The position numbers were made by a program, and so were the translations under genes. Below, piece by piece: positions 19,592 to 28,880 of a DNA stretch of 64,000 bases (its first letter is position 1; each line of letters starts with the position of its first letter). Origin of the DNA: Bacteroidetes bacterium UBA1312 (GTDB lineage: Bacteria; Bacteroidota; Bacteroidia; Chitinophagales; Chitinophagaceae); contig DBTQ01000013.1 in the NCBI GenBank assembly GCA_002307135.1, forward strand, positions 65,270 to 129,269, written 5' to 3'. Under the pieces are notes generated by a model. That model was not told the DNA's origin, searched no databases, and worked only from the letters and a program-made list of their open reading frames with translations.

Positions 19592-20665
19592 TTATCGGGT
19601 CAAATCTTTTTCTATTATTGCATCAAGAGCTTCCAATTTTCTTTGAGTCATAGGAGTTTCTTTGAGCGACGCTTCATAATCAACCTTGTCACTAGTTGCA
19701 GTGAATACGCCATGGAATTCCCCATTTTTTAATTCTAACTCCATTACTGCTCCTGTTTCATCTTCTGTAAAAATCCATTTTCCATCGGCGTTTCTAGTTA
19801 CGGCCTGTTTGCTGTATTCGTCTTGATCTCCAAATTTAAATAGCGCTTCCCAAGAACAAATTTTTTCTGGACAATCCCCTAGTATATATCTGATATAGAG
19901 TGTTACTGGAATTTCATTGTCAAGCTTACCTGTATATAGTTTTCGATCAGAAACTTGTTTTCTTTTTTTTGGATTTATTTCATTGTCAGCATCATTTTCT
20001 TGACTGCTTACATGCAATTCTTCCTTTTTATTTGTAGTGTCTTCAGGAATTCTTTTATTAAGTCTTATTTTTTCTGCTTTTAGCTGTGCATTAAACTCAT
20101 CCTTATTTGAAGCTTCATATATATAGTTCAATTCTCCTCCGTACCATTTTCCGTCAATTTTCATAATATCACTTAATGTCAGTCCATATATTTTACGAGT
20201 AAGCATGTCTTCTAAAAATACATATCCTACAAATCTATCTGGAGCAATAGCTTCATAAACTTCGTTTCTTGTTTTGGGCAACACCTCCAATTCGTAGCGA
20301 GACAACAATGATTGTGCCCAATGTATCCCAGATTGTTCTCCTTTTTTGACTAGAGGATTGAATAATGTAAATGCCTGAACATTCAACATAGAGTCCTGAT
20401 ACATCAACAATGTAGAGGTTTCTAGCATCATTTTGGCGCGTTGTGACTCAATGTTATTAGCCGGAGCTTTGCGAATTGTGATGGTAGCGATACTATCTGC
20501 AGATAGAAATAAATGGGCATAAGCAGAGCTGTCTTGGGTTTGTAAACTTTTGACAATAGCATTGACTAAGTCACCTTCTGTTTTGTTTTGTGCAAAAATA
20601 CAGTTGCTTAATACAAGCAAAGAAAAAATAAACAGTAGTCTCTTTTTTGAGTATGAAAAAATCAT
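19592..20665 (-). CDS. Exported protein of unknown function
   Basis: 357 aa with a signal peptide (KRLLFIFSLLVLSNCIFAQ). The residues after the signal (GDLVNAIVKSLQTQDSSAYAHLF) look like a helical periplasmic domain; the middle is lysine- and glutamate-rich (about 205-240), probably a linker; the C-terminal 120 residues alternate in a beta-like fashion and contain two cysteines (GDCPEKICSW). I do not recognise a family. Probably periplasmic or surface-exposed. First gene of a likely operon with DUF486 and the MBL hydrolase (13-base gap). A minus-strand -7 element (TACATTTG, read on the minus strand from 20696 to 20689) lies 24 bases upstream, without a clear -33 TTG. Confidence 0.7.
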   Translation of the reverse strand: MIFSYSKKRLLFIFSLLVLSNCIFAQNKTEGDLVNAIVKSLQTQDSSAYAHLFLSADSIATITIRKAPANNIESQRAKMMLETSTLLMYQDSMLNVQAFTLFNPLVKKGEQSGIHWAQSLLSRYELEVLPKTRNEVYEAIAPDRFVGYVFLEDMLTRKIYGLTLSDIMKIDGKWYGGELNYIYEASNKDEFNAQLKAEKIRLNKRIPEDTTNKKEELHVSSQENDADNEINPKKRKQVSDRKLYTGKLDNEIPVTLYIRYILGDCPEKICSWEALFKFGDQDEYSKQAVTRNADGKWIFTEDETGAVMELELKNGEFHGVFTATSDKVDYEASLKETPMTQRKLEALDAIIEKDLTR

Positions 20666-20722
20666 AAAATTGAAAGGTCTCTATATCCCAAATGTAGAAA
20701 GATGTTTTTACTTTTTTAGCTT

Positions 20723-20730
20723 TACTTTTG
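20723..20730 (+). promoter_or_regulatory. Promoter -7 element of the adenosyltransferase gene
   Basis: TACTTTTG, a full match to TAnnTTTG, 18 bases before the ATG at 20749. No correctly spaced TTG, so a weaker or activator-dependent promoter is possible. A minus-strand -7 element (20689-20696) lies just upstream, making this a divergent promoter pair. Confidence 0.45.
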
Positions 20731-20748
20731 ATTATTAAAAATCAAGAA

Positions 20749-21309
20749 ATGTCGTTCAAGATATATACTAAAACTGGCGATAAAGGTCAGACCAGTTTAA
20801 TCGGTGGAACACGAGTGGCCAAAAGTCATATTCGTATAGAGAGTTATGGAACCGTTGATGAGCTCAATTCATACATAGGCTTGGTTAGTGATTTTTCCGC
20901 TGATGAACAAACAAATAATTGGTTGCGCGAAATACAAGACCGCTTATTTACACTGGGGGCCGAGCTCGCTACGTCTCAAGAAAAGGATGTAAAAATGAAA
21001 TTGCCTGATTTGCATGATGAAGATATTTTGTGGTTGGAACAGCGCATTGATCAAATGAATGAAGTATTACCTGAAATGCGTTCATTTATTTTGCCTGGAG
21101 GCCATCAGGCGGCATCTGCATGTCATGTTGCACGTTGTATTTGTCGTAGAGCGGAACGCCTCTGTGTAGCTATGTTAGAACATCAGGAATATGTGTCGGA
21201 CTTGGTTCTCAAATATCTTAATCGTCTTTCTGACTTTTTATTTGTATTGGCTCGCTATTTAACCCATATTAATGGTAAGTCAGAAATCCCGTGGCGTGCA
21301 AGAATTTAG
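20749..21309 (+). CDS. Cob(I)alamin adenosyltransferase, PduO type
   Basis: 186 aa, PduO-type ATP:cob(I)alamin adenosyltransferase, which transfers the adenosyl group of ATP to reduced cobalamin to give the B12 coenzyme. The ATP-binding N-terminus YTKTGDKGQTSLIGG is intact, as are GTVDELNSYIG and the C-terminal RRAERLCV and RLSDFLFVLARY. Start set at the ATG at 20749, since the family begins right before the KIYTKTGDKG block; the frame opens from a TTG at 20728. Single gene, 75 bases before the aminopeptidase gene. No cobalamin riboswitch is visible upstream. Confidence 0.95.
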   Translation: MSFKIYTKTGDKGQTSLIGGTRVAKSHIRIESYGTVDELNSYIGLVSDFSADEQTNNWLREIQDRLFTLGAELATSQEKDVKMKLPDLHDEDILWLEQRIDQMNEVLPEMRSFILPGGHQAASACHVARCICRRAERLCVAMLEHQEYVSDLVLKYLNRLSDFLFVLARYLTHINGKSEIPWRARI

Positions 21310-21384
21310 ACACTATATTTATTTGTATTCTATACTGTAAAATCAAAGATTGCTTAACTTCATCATCTAATTTTTTAAATCGAA

Positions 21385-22677
21385 ATGAGAAACCAACTTA
21401 CAGCAGCTAAATTAACAGAACATAATCGGCAGCGTTTTATTAAAAAAATGAAACCAAATGCTATTGCTATTTTTCAAGGTAATGCAGTAATGGCTACCAA
21501 TGGCGACGGCGTTTATACTTATCGACCTAATACTGATATAGTATGGCTTTCTGGCATTGAGCAAGAAAAATCAATGGTCGTTCTTTACCCTGATAATCCG
21601 GATAAAAATGCACGTGAAGTATTAGTGCTCATTCGGCCAAATGAACATCTTGAAAAATGGGAAGGACATAAATTGCGTAAAGATGAAGCAACAGCTATTT
21701 CCGGAATAAAAAATATTCAATGGGTTGATAGTTTTGATGCAGTATTGCAAGTAATGATGCACAATGCCGAAACGGTATATTTGAACACGAATGAAAATGA
21801 TCGATTAGATAGTAGTCTTTTACGTACTGATTTACAATTTGTACATGAAATGATGCAACGGTTCCCGTTGCATCAATACGAGCGAGCTGCCCGTATTGTA
21901 AAAGAGCTGCGTGCTATTAAATCGAAGGAAGAAGTAATTATAACACAACATGCAATTGATATTACAGAAAAGGCTTTTAGGCGTGTTTTGAATTTTGTAA
22001 AGCCTGGTGTCGGAGAACATGAAATAGAAGCAGAAATTACACACGAATTTGTGCGTAATCGTTCGCCTCGCCATGCTTACGATCCAATTATTGCCAGTGG
22101 TGATAGAGCTCGTGTATTGCATTATATTGATAATAATCAGGAGTGTAAATCAGGGGAGATCATACTGATGGACTTTGGCGCTTCTTATGGTAATTATAGC
22201 GCAGACTTGTCGCGCAGCATACCTGTGAATGGTAAATATACAAAACGACAAAAAGAAGTGTATGATGCAGTGCTCAATGCTCATCTCTTTGCCGCAAGTA
22301 TCATGAAGCCCGGCATTGTTTTTACGGATTATGTTGCTAAAACAAATGCGGAAATGGAAAAGCAGATTTTGAAACTGGGATTAATTAGTAAAAACGACAT
22401 TAAAAATCAAGACCCAGAGAATCCGGCTTATCGGAAATATTTTTATCATGGTATAACACATCATTTGGGTATAGATGTACACGACTTGGGTACACGTACA
22501 GAAGCAATGAAAGAAGGTATGTTATTTACTATAGAACCAGGGATCTACATCGAAGAAGAACAAATCGGAATTCGTATCGAAAATAATTATTGGCTGACTA
22601 AAAATGGGAATGTTGATTTGTTTAAAAATATTCCGATTACAACCGCTGATATCGAAGCTTGTATGAAAAGGAAGTAA
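21385..22677 (+). CDS. Aminopeptidase P family metallopeptidase
   Basis: 430 aa, M24B (pita-bread) peptidase that removes the N-terminal residue from X-Pro peptides. It has the N-terminal creatinase-like domain (FQGNAVMATNGDGVYTYRPN) and the C-terminal catalytic domain with all five metal ligands: Asp263 and Asp274 (MDFGASYGNYSADLSRS), His359 (ITHHLGIDVHD), Glu in TIEPGIYI and Glu in IGIRIENNY. Length fits E. coli PepP (441 aa). Cytoplasmic. Followed by a perfect hairpin terminator. Confidence 0.95.
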   Translation: MRNQLTAAKLTEHNRQRFIKKMKPNAIAIFQGNAVMATNGDGVYTYRPNTDIVWLSGIEQEKSMVVLYPDNPDKNAREVLVLIRPNEHLEKWEGHKLRKDEATAISGIKNIQWVDSFDAVLQVMMHNAETVYLNTNENDRLDSSLLRTDLQFVHEMMQRFPLHQYERAARIVKELRAIKSKEEVIITQHAIDITEKAFRRVLNFVKPGVGEHEIEAEITHEFVRNRSPRHAYDPIIASGDRARVLHYIDNNQECKSGEIILMDFGASYGNYSADLSRSIPVNGKYTKRQKEVYDAVLNAHLFAASIMKPGIVFTDYVAKTNAEMEKQILKLGLISKNDIKNQDPENPAYRKYFYHGITHHLGIDVHDLGTRTEAMKEGMLFTIEPGIYIEEEQIGIRIENNYWLTKNGNVDLFKNIPITTADIEACMKRK

Positions 22678-22688
22678 TATGGTAATGC

Positions 22689-22735
22689 AATTAAATAAAA
22701 CAGCCGACTCGTTGAGTCGGCTGTTTTATTTAATT
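22689..22735. terminator. Perfect 22-bp terminator hairpin
   Basis: Arms 22689-22710 and 22714-22735 are exact reverse complements with a 3-base loop (gtt). GC-rich core with A-rich and T-rich flanks, placed between the convergent aminopeptidase and small lipoprotein genes, so it can act in both directions. Confidence 0.85.
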
Positions 22736-22753
22736 GAAAAGAAAGCGTTGAAA

Positions 22754-23227
22754 TTACTTACTAATTGTAAAATGACCGTTTGTAACTGTAAGCGTGTCAT
22801 TCAAATCACTTGCGATAAAACTATAGTTGGCAATATATATACCTGCGTCTGAACGAAGCATTTCCAATGTGCCGCTGATGGTATGGAATGTACGTGCTTT
22901 ATAAGTCAAAATTGCATAGTTACTATCAGATTGGTTAGTAACACCATGATATAAAGGGTATGAACCTATTCCACTAAAGTTGTGTATAAAAATCTTCATA
23001 TTTGTGCTCTGTGTCGCATAATCTGATCCATCAAATTCAACGGAACCACTAAATGGTATAAATGATTTAACGAGCTGTGGACTAGCATTCCAAACTTCAG
23101 CAGAGTCAGCAGAATTACGTTTTATTTTTGCAGACATCTCTTGCACCGAAACGTCAGAAGAGCCATGGTTGCAAGAAAAAAGACTGATACTAAATACAGC
23201 AGATAGTGTTAAAAAAATATAGCGCAT
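22754..23227 (-). CDS. Small putative lipoprotein, unknown function
   Basis: 157 aa. The N-terminus is a lipoprotein signal (MRYIFLTLSAVFSISLFSC, lipobox LFSC). The mature part is Ser/Asn-rich with alternating hydrophobic residues (GTLEMLRSDAGIYIANYSF, the closing DTLTVTNGHFTI), suggesting a small beta-sandwich. I do not recognise the family. Monocistronic, convergent to the aminopeptidase gene, divergent from the aldehyde dehydrogenase gene (200-base gap). Confidence 0.7.
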   Translation of the reverse strand: MRYIFLTLSAVFSISLFSCNHGSSDVSVQEMSAKIKRNSADSAEVWNASPQLVKSFIPFSGSVEFDGSDYATQSTNMKIFIHNFSGIGSYPLYHGVTNQSDSNYAILTYKARTFHTISGTLEMLRSDAGIYIANYSFIASDLNDTLTVTNGHFTISK

Positions 23228-23427
23228 TGAAAATTGGTTTTTACAAGGGTTAAATTTAGTAAAAAAGTTCTTAATAATGCAACTATTGCCGGATTTTTTA
23301 CTGAAATAATATTTTCAAAGATGGTTGAGCTCTTTGAAAAGAAGGTGATTTTTTATGAAGCGTTCATTCGTTTTATCATATTTATAACGTACATCAGTTA
23401 TAACTTGCACTGCCAATAAGTATATCC

Positions 23428-24804
23428 ATGTCTGAGACTTCTTTTTTTTCCATCAATCCTGCCGATGGTAAGCAAATTGCAGCTTATCCAACTCATAGTG
23501 ATGCACATGTACAAAAATCTGTAAAGCAAGCAACGAAGGCATTTGAAGCTTGGCGTAATAATACACTTCGAGAGCGTGCAACATTGCTGTTGCATATAGC
23601 AAAGGTCTTGCGCGAACAAAAAGAAAAATTGGCACTTTTGGCAACGCGGGAAATGGGCAAACCCGTTACACAAAGTAGAGATGAGGTTGAAAAGTGCGCG
23701 AAAACGCTGGAGTTTTATGCCCAGGAAGGGCCTAAGTTCTTGGCAGATGAGATTGTAGCAACAGATGCGCTTAAAAGTTATGTAAGCTATCAGCCATTAG
23801 GGGTAGTACTAGCAGTAATGCCATGGAATTTCCCCTATTGGCAGGTATTTCGAGCGATGGCTCCCATACTGATGGCTGGTAATGCTATGATACTAAAACA
23901 TGCATCAAACGTGAGTGGTTGTGCCTTGGCTATAGAAGAAGTACTTAAAAAAGCAGTTGCCCCTAAGGGATTATTTCAGACATTATTGCTTCCATCCGCA
24001 AAGGTGGCCGACCTTATAGCTGTTCCCGAAATTTCAGCAGTGACATTTACAGGAAGTACTTTTGCCGGTCGAAAGATAGCAGAAGCTGCCGGTCGGAATT
24101 TAAAAAAACAAGTATTAGAACTAGGAGGTAGTGACGCATATATCGTGTTAGAGGATGCGGATATGACGCTTGCTGTTGATACATGTTTTAATGCAAGACT
24201 TGTAAACACTGGCCAGAGCTGCTTGGCGGCAAAACGATTTGTAGTGGTAAAGTCTGTGCGTAAAGAATTTGAAAAAATGATGTTGACCAAAATGGGGGCT
24301 GCAACATTTGGTAGTCCCCAGGATATAAATAATAAGATAGGACCAATGGCACGCATTGATTTGCGGGAAGAGCTGCATCAACAAGTCTTAAGAAGTATTG
24401 ATGCCGGTGCAAAATTACTTTGCGGTGGCTATTTGCCGGATGGAGCAGGAGCTTTTTATCCACCAACCTTACTTACAAATGTAAAAAAAGGAATGGCTGC
24501 TTATAGTGAAGAATTGTTTGGCCCTGTTGGTGTAATTATTGAAGCAAAAGATGAGCAAGATGCATTGCGTATTGCTAATGATAGTGAGTATGGATTGGGT
24601 GGTGCGTTATTTTCAAAAAATAAACGCCATGCGGAAAGGCTTGCCGCTACGCAACTTGATGCAGGTAATTGTTTTGTAAACTCACCCGTACATTCAGATG
24701 CACGACTGCCATTTGGTGGGATTAAAAACAGTGGTTATGGTAGGGAATTAGGTATCTTTGGTGCAAGAGAATTTGTCAATATTAAGACTGTATTTATACA
24801 ATAA
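23428..24804 (+). CDS. Aldehyde dehydrogenase, succinate-semialdehyde type
   Basis: 458 aa NAD(P)-dependent aldehyde dehydrogenase. Catalytic residues are present: Cys265 in NTGQSCLAAKRF and Glu231 in LELGGSDAYIVLED; the cofactor site shows MPWNFPYWQVFR and VTFTGSTFAGRKIA. Closest in pattern and length to the short succinate-semialdehyde dehydrogenases (Sad/YneI type), with TREMGKPVTQSRDEVEKCA near residue 72. Substrate specificity is inferred. Downstream, the SGNH hydrolase gene starts 43 bases later and dps 25 bases after that, so co-transcription is possible. Confidence 0.92.
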   Translation: MSETSFFSINPADGKQIAAYPTHSDAHVQKSVKQATKAFEAWRNNTLRERATLLLHIAKVLREQKEKLALLATREMGKPVTQSRDEVEKCAKTLEFYAQEGPKFLADEIVATDALKSYVSYQPLGVVLAVMPWNFPYWQVFRAMAPILMAGNAMILKHASNVSGCALAIEEVLKKAVAPKGLFQTLLLPSAKVADLIAVPEISAVTFTGSTFAGRKIAEAAGRNLKKQVLELGGSDAYIVLEDADMTLAVDTCFNARLVNTGQSCLAAKRFVVVKSVRKEFEKMMLTKMGAATFGSPQDINNKIGPMARIDLREELHQQVLRSIDAGAKLLCGGYLPDGAGAFYPPTLLTNVKKGMAAYSEELFGPVGVIIEAKDEQDALRIANDSEYGLGGALFSKNKRHAERLAATQLDAGNCFVNSPVHSDARLPFGGIKNSGYGRELGIFGAREFVNIKTVFIQ

Positions 24805-24847
24805 CATTTTGGGCAACTAAAATTACTAATCAAAATAAAATAGCAAT

Positions 24848-25456
24848 ATGCTTAACTATCTAGCACTTGGTGATTCTTATACCATTGGTGAGCAGGTTCC
24901 TTTTTCAGAAAATTTCCCAAGCCAGTTAGTAGCTCTTTTACGCAAACAAAATATACAAATTGGAGATCCACTAATAGTTGCGACTACAGGTTGGACTACA
25001 GATGAGTTACAAGCGTCTATTCGTGAACACCATATTCAGGAAACATTTTCCTTCGTTACCTTGCTCATTGGTGTAAACAATCAATATCGCGGAAGGGATG
25101 TGGAGAACTACAAGGCAGAATTTACACAGTTGTTGGCTCAGTCTATTCTATTTGCGAACGGACATTCGCGACACGTATTTGTTGTGTCTATACCAGATTG
25201 GGGCGTGACTCCTTTTGCAGAAGGGAAAGACCGTCATAAGATAGCACAAGAAATAGATGCGTATAATAGTGCCGCAGAAAAAATTTCATTCGCACACAAA
25301 TGCAATTATATAGATATAACCGATAGCCCTCGAATAAATGGTAATAAAGAAGATTTTTTAGTGGCAGACCAATTGCATCCTTCCGGTAAAGAATATGCTG
25401 TTTGGGCAGAAAGACTTGCCGCAAAAATTATCCCAACACTGAACCACACATACTGA
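24848..25456 (+). CDS. SGNH/GDSL-family hydrolase
   Basis: 202 aa, no signal peptide. Block I with the nucleophile is YLALGDSYTIGE (Ser10), block III is LLIGVNNQYRG (Asn), and block V is DQLHPSGKEYAVWAE (catalytic Asp/His). These define an SGNH esterase/lipase fold acting on ester or acyl substrates; which one is unknown. Lies between the aldehyde dehydrogenase and dps genes on the same strand. Confidence 0.92.
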   Translation: MLNYLALGDSYTIGEQVPFSENFPSQLVALLRKQNIQIGDPLIVATTGWTTDELQASIREHHIQETFSFVTLLIGVNNQYRGRDVENYKAEFTQLLAQSILFANGHSRHVFVVSIPDWGVTPFAEGKDRHKIAQEIDAYNSAAEKISFAHKCNYIDITDSPRINGNKEDFLVADQLHPSGKEYAVWAERLAAKIIPTLNHTY

Positions 25457-25481
25457 TTCACTAAACGTAAATAAATATAAC

Positions 25482-25958
25482 ATGAAAAAGACAAATGCTA
25501 TAGGCTTAGATGCTGCAAAGTCAGAAAAGTTAGCAACACTGCTTAATGAATTGCTCGCTAATTATTCTATTTTTTATCAGAATACAAGAGGCTATCATTG
25601 GAATATTAAAGGTGAAAAATTCTTTGAATTGCATGTGAAATTTGAAGAATTGTATAATGATCTTTTACTTAAAATAGATGAAGTGGCAGAACGGATACTA
25701 ACAGTTGGATCTGTGCCGACGCATAATTATTCAGACTATAAGAAAATAGCAACGATCAAAGAAAGCACCAAAGTGTCAGATGGCAAATTGGCTGTAGGCG
25801 AGATATTGGAATCATTTAAGATAACAATTTCGCTTCAGCGTAATTTATTGAACCTTTCGGCAGAAATAAATGATGAAGGAACAAATGCATTAATGAGTGA
25901 TTATATCCGAGCGCAAGAAAAATTAGTTTGGATGTACTCTGCATATCTCAATAAATAA
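25482..25958 (+). CDS. dps: Dps-family DNA-protection / ferroxidase protein
   Basis: 158 aa, a four-helix Dps/ferritin-like subunit that forms dodecamers, oxidises and stores iron, and protects DNA from peroxide. Ferroxidase-centre residues are visible: His in RGYHWNIKG and the acidic pair in KIDEVAERI, with the preceding helix FFELHVKFEELYNDLL. Very short N-terminal extension (MKKTNAIGLDAAK), so limited DNA-binding tail. Closed by a perfect hairpin terminator shared with the convergent T9SS cargo gene. Confidence 0.95.
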   Translation: MKKTNAIGLDAAKSEKLATLLNELLANYSIFYQNTRGYHWNIKGEKFFELHVKFEELYNDLLLKIDEVAERILTVGSVPTHNYSDYKKIATIKESTKVSDGKLAVGEILESFKITISLQRNLLNLSAEINDEGTNALMSDYIRAQEKLVWMYSAYLNK

Positions 25959-25977
25959 TTTTGACAAAATGTTTTAG

Positions 25978-26019
25978 AATTTGAAAGCCGTTCAAACTAT
26001 ATTGAACGGCTTTCAAATT
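25978..26019. terminator. Perfect 18-bp bidirectional terminator
   Basis: Arms 25978-25995 and 26002-26019 are exact reverse complements with a 6-base loop; the core is GC-rich and the ends AT-rich. It sits between dps and the convergent cargo gene, whose stop is at 26036. Confidence 0.8.
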
Positions 26020-26035
26020 TAGCGAGTTTGGATTA

Positions 26036-27247
26036 TTATAATTTCCAAATTCTAGTAGTATGCTCCAATCCGTCTTCTGTATGAAGATGGACAAAATATA
26101 AACCGGTAGATAGATGTTCCATCTTTAGTGTATTATTGCCTTTTACTAAAGTTCCGGATGCCATAGCCTGACCCATTGTATTGCTGACCCGGTAGAAAAC
26201 CGTAGTTGTTTCGTTGTTGTTTATTTCCAGAAAATTGCTGACTGGGTTTGGATAAACTTGATAGTATCCTGATTTTTTTTCTTCAATGACTGAAGTTGCA
26301 TATCCCCATGTTTTATCAATCGTAAAGACACTAGCAGGATAGCCACTTACAGCTTCAGAAGACATGAATAAATGTTTGTCGTTAATATAAGTAATGCCTT
26401 CCGTTTGCCAATCCTTTGCATAATCGAGTTCAATTCGACGTTTGTTACCAGAGAAAAAATCATGATTTTTGAAATTGTTTAAAAACCAAAGAAATGATTT
26501 TCCAGTACCATTGTAGCCGACAAGAACAATTTCTTTGCTGGTCGGATTATAATCTGCGCCACAAATGAGTCCGTTTACATTATATCCACTCAAAGAATCT
26601 AATACATAAGTACCAGGTGTTTTACTCACTCGATAGACTCTGGTACGAAAGTCGCCCCTGTCTTTTGTGAAGAGGTAAATAGAATCGTCTATAGCAACAA
26701 TGGATTCACAATCGAAATTGTGTTTACTGCTTGAAATAAAACTCTTTTGATCTGAATACGACAAATTAATTGCCACGGCATTTAGATGTACAGTATCGGC
26801 AGATGTGATGTCTTTTTTAGCAATCTTTAATACTTTTAAATCTTTGCGCGTCCCCTTATTATTTCCTGTTTCGGCAATATAAATGAAATCATTGTCGGCT
26901 GAAATGTCTTCCCAATCAACATTAGGGAAGTTGTCGATATAAACTGTTTTAAGGATTGCACCAGTAGCAGTGTCAATCTTCATAATAAAGTTTGGATTTC
27001 CGCTATCATTATGTGTCCACATACCTCCGTCAGTCCACTCCATACCTGACGACTCAACTGCAGCATTTGGTAAAGTGCACTTTAGTGGTGGGCTATAAAT
27101 GGTAGTTGCATAAATACAAGAGCCGTCGTTGTTGGTGGCACTACTGTTATAGTTAGTTGCATAGGGGTCGGTACAACCATTTTGTGCCTGAGCAGACGCA
27201 CAAGTTAGTATTATAACAGCAATAGAGGAATAGATTTTTTGTATCAT
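26036..27247 (-). CDS. T9SS-secreted protein with predicted beta-propeller
   Basis: 403 aa. Signal peptide (KIYSSIAVIILTCASAQAQ), then the short cysteine/Asp motif common in Bacteroidota exoproteins (GCTDPYATNYN ... NNDGSC, about residues 24-44). A central region of about 260 residues with repeated beta strands (WTHNDSGNPNFIMKID, VDWEDISADNDFIYIAETG, IVAIDDSIYLFTKD) looks like a six-bladed propeller. The last 75 or so residues are a type A T9SS sorting domain (YQVYPNPVSNFLEI, NTMGQAMASGTL, GLYFVHLHTEDG). It should be exported by Sec and T9SS and processed by PorU. Function unknown. Confidence 0.88.
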   Translation of the reverse strand: MIQKIYSSIAVIILTCASAQAQNGCTDPYATNYNSSATNNDGSCIYATTIYSPPLKCTLPNAAVESSGMEWTDGGMWTHNDSGNPNFIMKIDTATGAILKTVYIDNFPNVDWEDISADNDFIYIAETGNNKGTRKDLKVLKIAKKDITSADTVHLNAVAINLSYSDQKSFISSSKHNFDCESIVAIDDSIYLFTKDRGDFRTRVYRVSKTPGTYVLDSLSGYNVNGLICGADYNPTSKEIVLVGYNGTGKSFLWFLNNFKNHDFFSGNKRRIELDYAKDWQTEGITYINDKHLFMSSEAVSGYPASVFTIDKTWGYATSVIEEKKSGYYQVYPNPVSNFLEINNNETTTVFYRVSNTMGQAMASGTLVKGNNTLKMEHLSTGLYFVHLHTEDGLEHTTRIWKL

Positions 27248-27346
27248 GCCGAAGCTAATTTAGCGTTAAAATTAGCTCTTCCGTCAGTCAGGGGTGTCTT
27301 TTGTAGTTTATTAAATCGTTATCATTTAATAATGATCTTGGTTAGG

Positions 27347-28840
27347 TTATTCTCCTGCCACATTGCTTATTGTACTCTCATTCCAAAGTCTGTCTAGTGC
27401 GGTAACAACATATATCGGTCGCTTGATCTTGTTTGCATCCTTGTCGAGATATTCCATTCCTTTTTGAACGCTAATGATTTTGGCACTGTTATTAATATCA
27501 ATAGGCTCATGGTTGCTAAAGCGATAAACAGCATAGGTGAGTTGTTCTTTATTGATGCCGGTATTTTTCCATTGTAATAAAGTTCCTTGACTCGAAGGTA
27601 TTGCTTTAAGACTTGGGGCAATTGGGGCAATGCTGTCCAGCCAGGGCATTGTAGGTGGGAATGCTGGGTATTTATTGTATCGATTCTTGAGGCTGTCTCT
27701 TATTGCTGGCCCTATTTTGTCAAAACTAGATGCACTGTAGAATGAGTAGCCCGGATGTGCAGTCTCTCTACGAATGTCATTTATTTGTTCTAAAAGTTCT
27801 TTTGAACCGCTCCATATTCCGTTTGGAGATTCTGCCATTCTGTAAACACCTAGGCCGATGTACATGTGACGATTATAACGATGATCCTCCCACCAGGGCA
27901 GCAGTACATCAAATGCCGCCGCACGATGGCCTCGCTCCCAGTACAATTGAGGTAAGGCATAGTCTATCCAGCCCCGACGTAACCATTCTAAAATATCGGA
28001 GTATAAATCGTCGTAACAAGTTTGTCCGCCACGAGTATTAGAGCCCTGAGGGTCTTTAGAGGCATTGCGCCAAACACCAAATGGACTAATCCCAAATTTT
28101 ACATAGCTTTTTACACTCTTGATATTTGCATTAAGTGTAGTTATAAAAAGATTTACATTGTGTCTGCGCCAATCGTCTTTATTGACAAACGATTCGCGAA
28201 AACGTTGATAACTCTTGCTATCACCAAATTCTACATTTGCAATTCTGTATGGGTAAAAATAATCGTCAAGATGTACCGCATCAATATTATATCGTTTTAC
28301 TACATCCATTATTACGTTTATCACATATTCACGGGCTTCCGGTACTCCTGGGTCTATATATGCTTTGCCGCCATAATTAATAATCCAGTCGCTATGCGTA
28401 TAGGTAATATGTGAACTAGGATTAGGGTTTTTTTTGCTGTCTGTGAGTGCACGGAAAGGATTGAACCAAGCATGAAATTCCATATTGCGCTTATGGGTTT
28501 CTTCTATCATAAAGGCGAGGGGGTCATAGAGGGGGAATGGTGGTTGGCCTTGTTTGCCGGTAAGGTAGCGACTCCATGGCTCTATTTTGGATTGGTATAG
28601 TGCATCACAGGCTGGGCGTACTTGTACTATTATGGCGTTGCAGCCAATCGTTTTAAGCATATCAAGTCTATTAATAAACTCTTGTTGTTGTTGTACTGAC
28701 GGTAATCCGGGTTTGGAAGGCCAGTCGATATTAGCAACTGTTGCGATCCATGCTGCACGAAATTCTCTTTTGGGACTTTGTGCGAAAGAAGATGTACAAT
28801 AAAGCAAACAAAAAATAGAAATGAGTAGGACTAAACGCAT
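27347..28840 (-). CDS. Exported glycoside hydrolase-like protein, DUF187/GHL10
   Basis: 497 aa. Start set at the ATG at 28840, which yields a signal peptide (MRLVLLISIFCLLYCTSSFA); the frame opens further upstream at 28909. The family block REFRAAWIATVANIDWPS begins just after the signal, followed by LDMLKTIGCNAIIVQVRP, EFHAWFNPFRA and VHLDDYFYPY, then LPQLYWERGH. These are hallmarks of the GHL10 (DUF187) TIM-barrel family related to glycoside hydrolase family 10. A C-terminal domain (about 415-497) looks like fibronectin type III. Probably periplasmic or outer-surface polysaccharide hydrolase; substrate unknown. Divergent from the BamA-like gene. Confidence 0.92.
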   Translation of the reverse strand: MRLVLLISIFCLLYCTSSFAQSPKREFRAAWIATVANIDWPSKPGLPSVQQQQEFINRLDMLKTIGCNAIIVQVRPACDALYQSKIEPWSRYLTGKQGQPPFPLYDPLAFMIEETHKRNMEFHAWFNPFRALTDSKKNPNPSSHITYTHSDWIINYGGKAYIDPGVPEAREYVINVIMDVVKRYNIDAVHLDDYFYPYRIANVEFGDSKSYQRFRESFVNKDDWRRHNVNLFITTLNANIKSVKSYVKFGISPFGVWRNASKDPQGSNTRGGQTCYDDLYSDILEWLRRGWIDYALPQLYWERGHRAAAFDVLLPWWEDHRYNRHMYIGLGVYRMAESPNGIWSGSKELLEQINDIRRETAHPGYSFYSASSFDKIGPAIRDSLKNRYNKYPAFPPTMPWLDSIAPIAPSLKAIPSSQGTLLQWKNTGINKEQLTYAVYRFSNHEPIDINNSAKIISVQKGMEYLDKDANKIKRPIYVVTALDRLWNESTISNVAGE

Positions 28841-28880
28841 GAGGTTGGTTTTTATTAAAACAATATTGGAGGAGGTCTTG

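Noticed and set aside
20640..20760. Possible cobalamin riboswitch before the adenosyltransferase gene
   Set aside because: The gap is under 100 bases and shows no B12-box-like sequence; only a promoter -7 element is present.
23234..23419. 61-codon ORF in the gap before the aldehyde dehydrogenase gene
   Set aside because: Composition like AT-rich spacer, no motif, no start signal; it probably covers promoter sequence.
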